This document shows positions 1-6,801 of a stretch of 9,046 nucleotides of DNA, one piece after another. Below the pieces are notes generated by a model, which was not told the DNA's origin, searched no databases, and saw only the letters and a list, made by a program, of their open reading frames with translations. The position numbers and the translations under genes are program-made. This DNA is from Candidatus Sabulitectum sp. (GTDB lineage: Bacteria; Fermentibacterota; Fermentibacteria; Fermentibacterales; JCC-6): NCBI GenBank assembly GCA_029940175.1, contig JAOZRM010000131.1, positions 1 through 9,046 on the forward strand, in the 5' to 3' direction. Each line of letters begins with the position of its first letter. Position 1 is the stretch's first letter.

Positions 1-1366
1 ATCCATCTTTGTCAAAACTGGCTCTGTCACCGGAAACATACCAGAGAGATTCATCTACCCGAAGTTCCGCAGGCATTGCATCGTCGGCTGCACCTACAAA
101 TTTACTTCTGTAAATATCCGGTTTCTTGACGTACTCTCTGAACATGGATGGCCAGCCGGGTCGGAAGGCAATAAGACCCACAGTACCAGGCTCAGTGATG
201 GGCTCATTTGTTTTCAGATCAAGAATTCCAGCAACGATGCCAGGGAAGGGTTTTCCCATAGAGCCCGGTTTAATTTTCAAGCCTGGAAAGTTTGTTATCA
301 TCATGGAGCCTGTCTCAGTCTGCCAGAATGTATCAAGGAAGGGAAGTCCGTAAACTTTCTCGCTCCAGATAACTGCTTCTGCATTAAGGGGCTCACCAAC
401 AGAGGCCAGGTGCCTGAGGCTGGAGAGATCGTACTTATTAACAAGTTCCTCACCATCACGCATAAGAGATCTTATAGCAGTAGGAGCCGAGTACCAGACT
501 GTAACTTTGTTGTCCTGTATGAACTGATACCATGCAGCTGAAGTGAACCCGGAATCAAGTACGCACTGAGTTACGCCAAGACTCCAGGGGCCTATGATTC
601 CGTAGCTTGTACCTGTTACCCAGCCTGGATCTGCTGTGCACCAGTAAATATCGTCATCTTTTAGATCCAGTACCCAGGAAGTTGTAAGAGCCTGTCCCCA
701 CACTGAAGCATGAGCGTGCTGAGCACCTTTAGGCTGACCGGTGGTTCCTGAAGTGTAATGGAGTACAGAGGGTGTTTCCGGACCGGATTCGTAGACATCG
801 AAATCTTCAGTGCGGAAATCCTCCATGCTGAAGTAGATCTCCTCGTCTCGAAGTTTATTGGGGTTACCCTCAACAACAACAATCTTTTCAAGTGCAGGAA
901 GACTGTCCTGTATCTTGCGAACCTTTTTCACATGCTTGCGTGTTGTGAAGATCACCTTGGTATCAGCACTTAAAAGTCTTACCTCAAGTGACTCATCGCC
1001 AAAAGCGGAGAAAAGTGGCTGAGCAACAGCACCCATCTTCAGAACTCCCAGGAAAGAAACATAGAGTTCGGGAATCTTGTCCATGAACAGACAGACTTTT
1101 TCTCCCGGTTCTACACCAATATCCTGAAGGAACTTGGCAAATCCATTTGAAAGCACTCTCAGGTCATTGAAGGTGTAACTTTTTTTCTTGCCACCGAAAC
1201 CCTGCCAGAGAAGGGCTTTCTTTTCACCGTCTCCACGGGCGCAAATTCTATCGGAGCACATTGCACCTATGTTCAGTATTTCGTCTTCTTTCCACCCTAG
1301 AACCTCTTTGGCTATATCCCAGTTGAAGTTCTCTCTTCTCTTCTCATACGATCCGATATTGCTCAA
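1..1366 (-). CDS. acsA: Acetyl-CoA synthetase, AMP-forming (3' end outside window)
   Basis: Activates acetate with ATP to acetyl-AMP and transfers it to CoA; cytoplasmic. 455 residues are visible. Adenylate-forming family motifs are clear: the P-loop-like YTSGTTGQPKG (residues 204-214), the acetyl-CoA-synthetase signature YWCTADPGWVTG (about 241-252), WYSAPTA (291-297), SVGEPLN (322-328), WQTETG (348-353) and WYVSGD (442-447). Order and spacing match Bacillus-type AcsA (about 570 aa), so roughly the last 115-120 residues are missing at the window edge, including the C-terminal small domain with the catalytic lysine. The start is TTG at 1366: an AGGAG lies 5 nt upstream and the protein begins at the usual place relative to the family. 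An in-frame GTG (1417) and TTG (1381) lie further upstream without better support; an in-frame TAA lies at 1418-1420. It follows acpS by 112 nt on the same strand, so it may be co-transcribed. About 15 extra residues before WYVSGD are unlike B. subtilis AcsA. Confidence 0.93.
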   Translation of the reverse strand, partial: MSNIGSYEKRRENFNWDIAKEVLGWKEDEILNIGAMCSDRICARGDGEKKALLWQGFGGKKKSYTFNDLRVLSNGFAKFLQDIGVEPGEKVCLFMDKIPELYVSFLGVLKMGAVAQPLFSAFGDESLEVRLLSADTKVIFTTRKHVKKVRKIQDSLPALEKIVVVEGNPNKLRDEEIYFSMEDFRTEDFDVYESGPETPSVLHYTSGTTGQPKGAQHAHASVWGQALTTSWVLDLKDDDIYWCTADPGWVTGTSYGIIGPWSLGVTQCVLDSGFTSAAWYQFIQDNKVTVWYSAPTAIRSLMRDGEELVNKYDLSSLRHLASVGEPLNAEAVIWSEKVYGLPFLDTFWQTETGSMMITNFPGLKIKPGSMGKPFPGIVAGILDLKTNEPITEPGTVGLIAFRPGWPSMFREYVKKPDIYRSKFVGAADDAMPAELRVDESLWYVSGDRASFDKDG

Positions 1367-1371
1367 AATCG

Positions 1372-1376
1372 CTCCT
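1372..1376 (-). promoter_or_regulatory. Ribosome binding site selecting the TTG start of acsA
   Basis: AGGAG on the minus strand, 5 nt before TTG at 1366. No ATG lies nearby in frame upstream, so this site decides the non-ATG start. Confidence 0.7.
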
Positions 1377-1478
1377 CTCAATTTACTGGAGTTCCCAAAA
1401 GAATTTCTCCTACGCACTTATTGTTGATATCATGCAAACTGTATATCAGGTACAAATAATCGAAATCCCCATCAATGT

Positions 1479-1859
1479 CTATACTGATTTGCCTTCTGCA
1501 ATAACTATAGAAATTGCATTCACATTAGTATGTGAAATTGACACAAAAAATTTGTCTATTTTTCTTCTGTTTTTAACAGAAAGTGCTTTACCATGAAGAT
1601 TTATGGAGATGCTGCCTGATTCAGAACATTTCACTATTTCCACATCTTTGAAACGAAGTCCCGACGACAACCCAGCTCCAAGAGCTTTGAAAGCAGCTTC
1701 CTTTGCCGCAAATCTTGCTGCGAAGTTTTCCCAGTGTCTTACCTGAGAATAGCAATACTCAATTTCAGCAGGCAGAAAAAGCTCCTCCACAAGCCGATCA
1801 TCAAGTCTTTTTCGGAAGGCAACAACATCAACTGTATCAATCCCTATTCCAGCAACCAA
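1479..1859 (-). CDS. acpS: Holo-[acyl-carrier-protein] synthase
   Basis: Transfers 4'-phosphopantetheine from CoA to the conserved Ser of acyl carrier protein, activating fatty-acid synthesis; cytoplasmic, normally a trimer. The 126-aa length is typical of the AcpS family. The N-terminal GIGIDTVDV (residues 4-12) carries the metal-binding Asp8. RFAAKEAAFKALG (49-61) carries the second metal ligand Glu54 and the CoA-contacting Lys. SISHT (107-111) is the conserved C-terminal motif. The start is TTG at 1859, with GCAGG 9 nt upstream; the family always begins just before GIGID, so a later start is not possible. It begins 17 nt after the stop of the metallophosphatase gene, so the two are almost certainly co-transcribed. 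Nothing is missing in the active site. The TTG start and modest ribosome binding site suggest low translation, as expected for a scarce housekeeping enzyme (inference). Confidence 0.95.
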   Translation of the reverse strand: MVAGIGIDTVDVVAFRKRLDDRLVEELFLPAEIEYCYSQVRHWENFAARFAAKEAAFKALGAGLSSGLRFKDVEIVKCSESGSISINLHGKALSVKNRRKIDKFFVSISHTNVNAISIVIAEGKSV

Positions 1860-1876
1860 TTTATTTTACCTGCTCT

Positions 1877-2719
1877 TCACGGAAATTGTACCTTGTATCC
1901 CCTTTGGTCTAGCACAAGATACTGAGCTGTACCGCCGTAACACTCCGACATTCCTGCATCTATCATAATAACTCTGCCACTGAATCGTGTTTCTATACCC
2001 TCAATACTTACTGTATGACCTATCACTATGATATCAGCAGAGTTAGTCTCAAGCACTTCTTCAAGAACCCGGCGGATTGCACTGCCCCGGTCGACAGCCA
2101 TCCCCCTGAACCACACAGGTCCCGTGCTGGAAAAAATACCCGAAGGCTCTGCCCAGTCACGTGCTATCTCACTTCTGACCAGTTCATTAATTGAGTCAAC
2201 AGGAACTGAAGCATAGTCTTCAGAGATCCCCGCATGAACAAACAGAGCGTTGTTTATCCGGATCGCAGCGTTGTGCCCTGCAAGCCAGTTGCCATACTCA
2301 CCATCCGGGCGCAAAGCGCGAACCATTTCCTTTAAACCACCGTATGAGAGTATTTCTCCCTCATGGACATATCTCAGATCTGTTTTCATTAGCATGATCT
2401 CATGGTTACCCAGAAGGAAATGAACATATCCGCCCTGCAGTGGAGCCTGTTGTTCAAGCACCATGATCAAATCCATTATTGCCCTTGAATCAGGGCCTCT
2501 GTCCAGAACATCTCCAACCTGAACCAGGTGAGTCTTACCACCGATCCAGTTCAGGTCCTGGTCCACAAGGTCAGCTCCCTGAAGAATCAACACGAACTGA
2601 TCGAAGTCACCATGTACATCACCTATGGCAACTACCTCACCCACACCGTTCCAGACGCACTGTTCCGCATAGGATGAGAGATAGCAGAGAATAACTGCAA
2701 AAAGTGTAAAAGACTTCAT
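1877..2719 (-). CDS. Exported Shewanella-like metallophosphatase (PPP/calcineurin fold)
   Basis: Predicted phosphoesterase of the PPP-type calcineurin-like superfamily, closest in motif pattern to the Shewanella-like phosphatases. Residues 1-18 form a short signal peptide (Lys2, hydrophobic 4-14, cleavage likely after SSYA at 18). Cys21 is not in a good lipobox, so a periplasmic soluble enzyme is more likely than a lipoprotein. The two-metal site is complete: GDVHG (33-37), GDVLDRG (69-75), GNHE (104-107), HAG (162-164) and GHT (234-236). GPVWFRG (200-206) is a motif I associate with the Shewanella-like group. The substrate cannot be read from sequence; phosphotyrosine or phosphoserine peptides are known for relatives. 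The start is ATG 2719 with GGAAAGAG 4 nt upstream. It is the first gene of the run leading to acpS (17 nt gap) and acsA. A possible -10 (TATGAT, 2743-2748 minus) lacks a convincing -35. Confidence 0.88.
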   Translation of the reverse strand: MKSFTLFAVILCYLSSYAEQCVWNGVGEVVAIGDVHGDFDQFVLILQGADLVDQDLNWIGGKTHLVQVGDVLDRGPDSRAIMDLIMVLEQQAPLQGGYVHFLLGNHEIMLMKTDLRYVHEGEILSYGGLKEMVRALRPDGEYGNWLAGHNAAIRINNALFVHAGISEDYASVPVDSINELVRSEIARDWAEPSGIFSSTGPVWFRGMAVDRGSAIRRVLEEVLETNSADIIVIGHTVSIEGIETRFSGRVIMIDAGMSECYGGTAQYLVLDQRGYKVQFP

Positions 2720-2798
2720 AAATCTCTTTCCATAACAAATAGATCATATCACAAAAGATAAACCCAATTATGTATCTCATCTAACGTTATTTTACATC

Positions 2799-2827
2799 TT
2801 GACAAGAAGACATCCCTAACATATCTT
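2799..2827 (+). promoter_or_regulatory. Possible constitutive sigma-70-type promoter for the secreted protein gene
   Basis: Perfect -35 TTGACA (2799-2804), a 17-nt spacer, then TATCTT (2822-2827; 4 of 6 match TATAAT). Transcription would start near 2834, about 93 nt before the ATG, placing the palindrome at 2850-2865 downstream of the start. It competes with the activator-type promoter described next; sequence alone cannot tell which is used. Confidence 0.4.
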
Positions 2828-2849
2828 CGTCAAGAGATGCATTTGGCGT

Positions 2850-2892
2850 TGTGTAAATATACACTTATCAAATGGGGTACATCTCGTGTAAT
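2850..2892 (+). promoter_or_regulatory. Candidate class II CRP/FNR-family-dependent promoter
   Basis: TGTGT-AAATAT-ACACT at 2850-2865 is an inverted repeat (arms GTGTA/TACAC) with the same N6 spacing as the CRP consensus TGTGA-N6-TCACA, matching 7 of its 10 fixed bases. A TGTAAT -10 (2887-2892, 5 of 6) would start transcription near G2899. The palindrome centre (2857.5) then lies at -41.5, the exact class II activator position. The -35 position (2864-2869, CTTATC) is poor, as expected for an activator-dependent promoter. The 5' leader would be 28 nt with the ribosome binding site inside it. The geometry is read from sequence; the regulator's identity is inference. Confidence 0.45.
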
Positions 2893-2926
2893 GTTTTTGT
2901 TTTTTCACACATGAAAGGGGTTTGTC

Positions 2927-3517
2927 ATGAAGGTTTTGGTTGTGGCTCTTTTTTCGATCGCACTGCTTGCCAGCGCAGCAGACTTCGAGTACAATTCCGG
3001 TGGTGCCATGGGCACTGTTCCAACCACTGGAGGCTCTTCATCAGGTTGGGGAGAATGGTTTGTCGTTTCCATTCTTAATGACTCGGGTCAGGATATTTTA
3101 CTTATGGAGCTTGGGTTTCCCTGTTGCGGACCACCAACCGGTGCTGATGGGTGGCTAGTATGGACTGATGTTGGCGGCTTGAACCCTCCGGCAGGTGAAG
3201 CAAGTACCGCAGACTACTCAGGTACTTTTACACCACTGGATCCAGCACCAGACACTTTCCCTCCTATAACCTACACCTACATTGATGTCAGCGCTGAGGG
3301 TATTGTTATTGCCAATGGAGCATACTTCTGCATCGGTTATGATGTTACCGGTAACGGTGGACAGGTCGATTTTAACGGCGTAGACACCTGGTCCTGGTAC
3401 GGCGGCGTATGGGACAGTGATCAGGGCTGGGGTCGTACCGATATTCTCGAGGTTTCAGCAAATTATGACACAGCTCTTGAGCGCAATACCTGGGGATCGA
3501 TTAAAGCTACATTCTAA
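2927..3517 (+). CDS. Acidic Trp-rich secreted protein of unknown function
   Basis: I do not recognise a named family. The 196-residue product starts with a clear Sec signal peptide (Lys2, hydrophobic core 3-15, cleavage probably after LLASA or the next Ala). The mature part is strikingly acidic: 23 Asp/Glu against 3 Lys/Arg, with 9 Trp and many Gly, Asp, Thr and Pro. This suggests an extracellular all-beta domain with aromatic patches. Local features are GWGEWF near the mature N-terminus, the vicinal cysteines of FPCCGPP and a later single Cys (YFCIG), which could give one disulfide. No transmembrane segment, lipobox, repeat or C-terminal sorting domain is visible. The start is ATG 2927 with AAAGGGG 6 nt upstream. 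It is monocistronic, with its own promoter region and a strong terminator, so it may be well expressed as a surface or exoprotein. A carbohydrate- or surface-binding role is possible but unproven. Confidence 0.85.
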   Translation: MKVLVVALFSIALLASAADFEYNSGGAMGTVPTTGGSSSGWGEWFVVSILNDSGQDILLMELGFPCCGPPTGADGWLVWTDVGGLNPPAGEASTADYSGTFTPLDPAPDTFPPITYTYIDVSAEGIVIANGAYFCIGYDVTGNGGQVDFNGVDTWSWYGGVWDSDQGWGRTDILEVSANYDTALERNTWGSIKATF

Positions 3518-3533
3518 ATTCATCTCCACGGAG

Positions 3534-3560
3534 AAGCCCCGCTTTTGCGGGGCTTTTTCT
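3534..3560 (+). terminator. Strong intrinsic terminator of the secreted protein gene
   Basis: Perfect 8-bp GC-rich stem AGCCCCGC (3535-3542) and GCGGGGCT (3547-3554) with a TTTT loop, followed by TTTTCT. It begins 17 nt after the stop codon and is a textbook Rho-independent terminator. Confidence 0.93.
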
Positions 3561-3592
3561 ATGGGATAATGAATTGAATACATCCGTCTCAG

Positions 3593-3635
3593 ATAAAATT
3601 AAAGAAGCTCGGTCTGCCTAGTAAAAGTAGCTCCT
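3593..3635 (-). terminator. Weak terminator candidate after ppnP
   Basis: On the minus strand, AGGAGCT (3635-3629) can pair with AGCTTCT (3609-3603), one G-U pair, around a 19-nt loop, followed by TTAATTTTAT. The stem is short and the loop long, so this is tentative. The cyclase-ppnP unit otherwise shows no terminator before the convergent secreted-protein gene. Confidence 0.25.
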
Positions 3636-3640
3636 CTATC

Positions 3641-3952
3641 CTATGAATAAGAGCAGCAGTAATCAGTAACAACCTTCACGTTCACCGTGAAAGAAGTATT
3701 AGCCGGCACTTCAAATGTTTCGCCGCCCTTTATGGGAATTGATGAATCTGCCCCTGGAAGCGTTACGTCCAGCTCTCCTGCAAGTATCTCCATGATCTCA
3801 TGGGAATCTGTTCCGAATTTGTACTCTCCTGGAAGCATCACTCCAAGTGTTTTCTTTGATCCGTCAGCAAAAACAACTGTCCTGCTAGAGACTTTGCCGT
3901 CAAAGTAAAAGTTGGCTTCCCTGATCACAGATACATTATCAAACTGACTCAT
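3641..3952 (-). CDS. ppnP: Pyrimidine/purine nucleoside phosphorylase
   Basis: Cupin-fold enzyme of the PpnP (YaiE, DUF1255) family that splits many nucleosides with phosphate into free base and ribose-1-phosphate; cytoplasmic nucleoside salvage. The 103-aa product compares with 94 aa in E. coli and aligns through the whole fold: NFYFDGKVSSR near residue 20, GVMLPGEYKFGT (about 36-47), HEIMEILAGELDVTLPG, GGETFEVPANTSF, and the C-terminal DYCCSY matching E. coli SYLCRY. The start chosen is ATG 3952, because AAAGG lies 7 nt upstream and the family begins shortly before the FxGKV motif. A longer reading from GTG 3988 lacks a ribosome binding site. It follows the cyclase-ATPase gene by 74 nt on the same strand, so it is probably read from the same promoter. 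A CRP-like box lies in the gap. Family assignment is firm; substrate range is inferred from E. coli. Confidence 0.92.
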   Translation of the reverse strand: MSQFDNVSVIREANFYFDGKVSSRTVVFADGSKKTLGVMLPGEYKFGTDSHEIMEILAGELDVTLPGADSSIPIKGGETFEVPANTSFTVNVKVVTDYCCSYS

Positions 3953-3959
3953 AATTACG

Positions 3960-3964
3960 CCTTT
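3960..3964 (-). promoter_or_regulatory. Ribosome binding site deciding the ppnP start
   Basis: AAAGG on the minus strand, 7 nt before ATG 3952. It favours this start over GTG 3988 or ATG 3967, which have no comparable site. Confidence 0.6.
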
Positions 3965-3973
3965 CATTAAACT

Positions 3974-3989
3974 GGTGAAATCTGTCACT
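3974..3989 (-). promoter_or_regulatory. CRP-like box between cyclase and ppnP genes
   Basis: On the plus strand this reads G-GTGA-AATCTG-TCAC-T: both GTGA/TCAC half-sites of the CRP consensus are exact and spaced by N6, 8 of 10 fixed bases. It lies in the 74-nt gap, 22 nt before the ppnP ATG. It sits just downstream of a TATATT -10-like stretch (3998-3993 minus), so it would overlap a start site and act as a repressor site rather than a class II activator site. A chance match is possible. Confidence 0.35.
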
Positions 3990-4026
3990 GGAAATATATA
4001 GAGAAATTTTCATTCTGCTACTTTTC

Positions 4027-6660
4027 CTAGAGTGTTCTATTTGTTTCCATGAATCTCTTATTCACAAGGTCTCTTGCTGATGCTACACTGGCAATAAGAG
4101 ATGGATTATTAAGAGAACAAGCCTCAGCCTCGGTTACTTGAATTTGCTCCATTGCCTCATCAATCCTGTTGTTGGATTCCAGAACAAGGCACAATCGAAT
4201 CCCTGCATGAACAATTCTGCTGACTGTCTCAGATTCACGGGCAAGACTTAGTGATTCCAGGGCAAGATCAAGCGCTTGCTCAGGTGAGCGTTCACAAACT
4301 GTATCTGCCAGTTTGTCAAGATATTTTGATGCCCCGCGAAGGTCACCGATGGAATTGCTGAGAGCCAGAGATTCCCTGTACTTCATCTCTGCTCCATCCA
4401 GGTCGCCTTCCGCTCTGAAAAGATCAGCAATCGTGGAATGAAGGGAAGCATTCAGAGATACATCACCGGTCTCAACACTGATCTGACGCGCTTCCTCAAG
4501 AAAGACCTTCGCTTCCGAAACATTCCCCTTTCGTCTCCGAATTGTTGCAAGATTGCATAGAAGGGATGATATGGAACGGGGATTTCCAGCTCTTCTCGCT
4601 GCTGATAATGCTCGAGACCATTGTTCTTCCGCCAGGTTCAAGTCATTTTGCAAATAGGCATAATTTCCAAGGCTTCCCAGGCACAGCGTATCAAGGCCAG
4701 GATCATCCAGGGCAGCTGCAATTTCAGCGGCTGATCTTAAGTATGGTTCTGCCTCAATGGTTCTACCGGACATCAGCAGAAAATTTCCTATTCTTTCTTT
4801 CAATTCTGCTCTGGTTCTCTGAACGAAACTGCTGTTTTCAGGCAATTCGGAAGCAGATCCATCAAGCATCTCATACAAATGTGAAAACAACTCAATACCT
4901 TCGGTAAACCTTGACCTCACCTGGAGCATTGTTGAAAGAGTTATGGTGTAGGAGGCGATCCTGGCAGGATCCAGCTTTGTGAAAGCATGAAAAACACCCT
5001 TTCTGATATTGGGGTACTCCCGTGACATCATGTTAAGGGCAACTGCCTGATCACTTCCGTGCATTGTTTTCGAAGAGTTATCAAGAAAATTCTGGTAGAA
5101 TTTGCAATGCCTCTCAAGTAATGCTTCCGTGCCCCCTGTTAACCCCTCCTGCTTCTGCTCTGCATATTGCCTGGTAAGCGGGTGAAGAAGATATCCGGCT
5201 CTCACTCTTGGCTTTACGATTGAATGGTCAATAAGACACTGCAGTATTCTTAGATCACAGCCGGCAACTTCCAGAGCACCATCCCGATCAAAACCTCCTT
5301 CAAAGACAGAAAGACCGGCAAGGGCATCCTGCTCATTTGGTTTGAGAAGGTTCCATGAGTAATCGAATACACCATGAAGACTCTGGTGCCGTTCCGGACG
5401 GTCGTCTGCAGTGCTCTCCAGTATATCAAGATTGCTCTCAAGTTCACGCTCCAGTTCAGAGCATGAGATGGTTCTTACCCAGGATGCAGCCAGCTCTATC
5501 CCAAGTGGTGAGCCATCCAGAATCCGACAGATTCCAGTAATGGCCCGGTTATCGTCTTCAGCAGGTTCAAATTTCCGGGAGACCTGTCTTGCTGATGACA
5601 GAAAAAGGCTGGTTGAATCTGTATGCATCATACCAGTGAGCTCGAAGACAGTCTCTTCTCTTACTCCAAGTCGTCGCCTTGACGTTGCAATTACTTTTAA
5701 CCCGGAGCATGCCACCAGAATACGGGAGATAAGTGAAGCGTGGGCCGTGATGTGTTCGAAATTATCCAGAATAAGAAGAGCCTCACGCTGAGCAAAAAAA
5801 TCCATGATGTGTTTCTCCTCTGCAAGACTTTTTGCAAGATCAGGAGAAATACTCTCAACTATGCTGGATACCAGAGATACTCCACTGTCACAATTCTCTA
5901 CGGGTACGAACCAGACACCATGTTTAAAAGACTCTTTCAATTCTGCTGCTGCCTGCAGGGCAATCCTGGTTTTACCTGACCCTCCATGGCCAAGAATGGT
6001 AACCAGACCACACTCGGATGAAGAAAGCATTGAAACAATCTCATCCAGTTCATTTTTGCGGCCAATGAACGGAGTTGGCTGCAGAGGCAGGTCGTTGTGG
6101 GTGAATGACAGATCAAGGCCTGGAAAGGAACTATGCTGATCCGGATGAGAAAGAGAGAATATGTGTTCAGCTTCCATGAGGTCCCTAAGAACATGGTAGC
6201 CTTCATCCAGAAGAGATGCACCACTGGGAAGCAGCTCAGATTCAGCAGCCGGTGCACTCAATAAAATCTGACCCGGCCATGCTGCAGACATGAGCCGGGA
6301 AGCCAGATTGACTGAATTGCCAAAATAGTCACCACCTCTCATGACTGCATCTCCGCTATGAATTCCAGAACGAATTTTCAGTTCTTCCACTTCTGACCAG
6401 TTCTCGGAGCCAAGCGCCTTTTCAATTGCAAGTGCGCACTCCAGCGCTCTTCCATTTTCAAAAACTATCATAAAACCGTCTCCGGTGTGCTTCACGACGG
6501 ACCCGGAGGTAGTTCTCACTGCTTTCCTGACAATAAGGTCGTGCTTAGCCAGAGCCTGTGGCATAGAGTTAGGATAAAGCTGCCACATTCTTGTGGAATT
6601 TCGAATATCTGTAAAGACAAATGTCGGCACTCTCTTCCCCTCTCTGTCTGATGTCTTCAT
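4027..6660 (-). CDS. Class III adenylate/guanylate cyclase fused to STAND ATPase and TPR repeats
   Basis: An 877-aa soluble signalling protein with no membrane segment. Residues 10-170 are a class III cyclase domain with the full catalytic set: metal ligands Asp18 (FTDI) and Asp61 (GDG), substrate-specifying Lys57 and Asp111 (GDYFG), and transition-state Asn118 and Arg122 (VNLASR). Lys plus Asp favours ATP, so cAMP is the likely product. Residues 195-500 are an NB-ARC/STAND-type ATPase: PFIGRKNEL (197-205), Walker A GHGGSGKT (224-231), Walker B LLILDN (295-300), ATSRR sensor and a GSPLGIELAAS segment resembling the GLPL motif. Residues about 620-850 are TPR repeats, a likely ligand- or partner-sensing arm. 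Mycobacterial cyclases with this order often end in a LuxR-type HTH; none is present here. ATG 6660 lacks a clear ribosome binding site, but the domain begins at residue 13, so no later start fits. A strong promoter lies about 60 nt upstream; ppnP follows 74 nt downstream. Confidence 0.92.
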   Translation of the reverse strand: MKTSDREGKRVPTFVFTDIRNSTRMWQLYPNSMPQALAKHDLIVRKAVRTTSGSVVKHTGDGFMIVFENGRALECALAIEKALGSENWSEVEELKIRSGIHSGDAVMRGGDYFGNSVNLASRLMSAAWPGQILLSAPAAESELLPSGASLLDEGYHVLRDLMEAEHIFSLSHPDQHSSFPGLDLSFTHNDLPLQPTPFIGRKNELDEIVSMLSSSECGLVTILGHGGSGKTRIALQAAAELKESFKHGVWFVPVENCDSGVSLVSSIVESISPDLAKSLAEEKHIMDFFAQREALLILDNFEHITAHASLISRILVACSGLKVIATSRRRLGVREETVFELTGMMHTDSTSLFLSSARQVSRKFEPAEDDNRAITGICRILDGSPLGIELAASWVRTISCSELERELESNLDILESTADDRPERHQSLHGVFDYSWNLLKPNEQDALAGLSVFEGGFDRDGALEVAGCDLRILQCLIDHSIVKPRVRAGYLLHPLTRQYAEQKQEGLTGGTEALLERHCKFYQNFLDNSSKTMHGSDQAVALNMMSREYPNIRKGVFHAFTKLDPARIASYTITLSTMLQVRSRFTEGIELFSHLYEMLDGSASELPENSSFVQRTRAELKERIGNFLLMSGRTIEAEPYLRSAAEIAAALDDPGLDTLCLGSLGNYAYLQNDLNLAEEQWSRALSAARRAGNPRSISSLLCNLATIRRRKGNVSEAKVFLEEARQISVETGDVSLNASLHSTIADLFRAEGDLDGAEMKYRESLALSNSIGDLRGASKYLDKLADTVCERSPEQALDLALESLSLARESETVSRIVHAGIRLCLVLESNNRIDEAMEQIQVTEAEACSLNNPSLIASVASARDLVNKRFMETNRTL

Positions 6661-6719
6661 TCGGGGGCAGATAAATTCAACTGGTTCAATTTTCCGGTAC
6701 CAATGACGAAGTCGAATTT

Positions 6720-6748
6720 ACAATATCCGCTATCCAGTGGCCTGTCAA
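6720..6748 (-). promoter_or_regulatory. Sigma-70-type promoter of the cyclase-ppnP unit
   Basis: On the minus strand, perfect -35 TTGACA (6748-6743), a 17-nt spacer and TATTGT (6725-6720; 4 of 6 match TATAAT). Transcription would start near 6713, leaving a leader of about 53 nt. It gives the cyclase gene its own transcription start independent of the oxidoreductase operon upstream. Confidence 0.65.
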
Positions 6749-6801
6749 GCAAAGAGACCGGAACATGAACTTTAATGATCCGGAGTTCTTCGTAGCCAAT
6801 C

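Larger units (their letters stand above)
2720..2926. promoter_or_regulatory. Divergent intergenic region, control region of two transcription units
   Basis: AT-rich 207 nt between the divergently transcribed metallophosphatase (minus) and secreted-protein (plus) genes. It contains a TTGACA/TATCTT promoter candidate, a CRP-like palindrome and a TGTAAT -10 element, listed separately. I see no small ORF with a ribosome binding site and no RNA gene here. Confidence 0.7.

Noticed and set aside
126..353. 75-aa plus-strand frame near the left edge
   Set aside because: Lies opposite the conserved KPGSMGKP and WQTETG region of acsA; shadow frame.
1425..1448. TGATATCA palindrome with a nearby TATATCA between acpS and acsA, as a possible operator
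   Set aside because: Short, AT-rich and without a convincing -35/-10 pair around it; the match is too weak to list as a site.
3953..3988. Longer ppnP reading from GTG 3988, adding 12 residues
   Set aside because: No ribosome binding site precedes it, the extra residues are not part of the family, and ATG 3952 has AAAGG at good spacing.
4542..4907. 121-aa plus-strand frame opposite the cyclase gene
   Set aside because: Antisense shadow of the TPR-coding region; no family motif, no ribosome binding site, and the minus frame is clearly coding.
5411..6139. Overlapping plus-strand frames of 111-126 aa opposite the ATPase domain
   Set aside because: Composition follows the complementary strand of a conserved ATPase; no recognisable protein features.
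4027..6660. Reading the STAND-TPR protein as an anti-phage defence system
   Set aside because: The neighbour is a housekeeping nucleoside phosphorylase, no nuclease, protease or pore-forming effector is attached or adjacent, and the cyclase domain is fully intact, which points to signalling.
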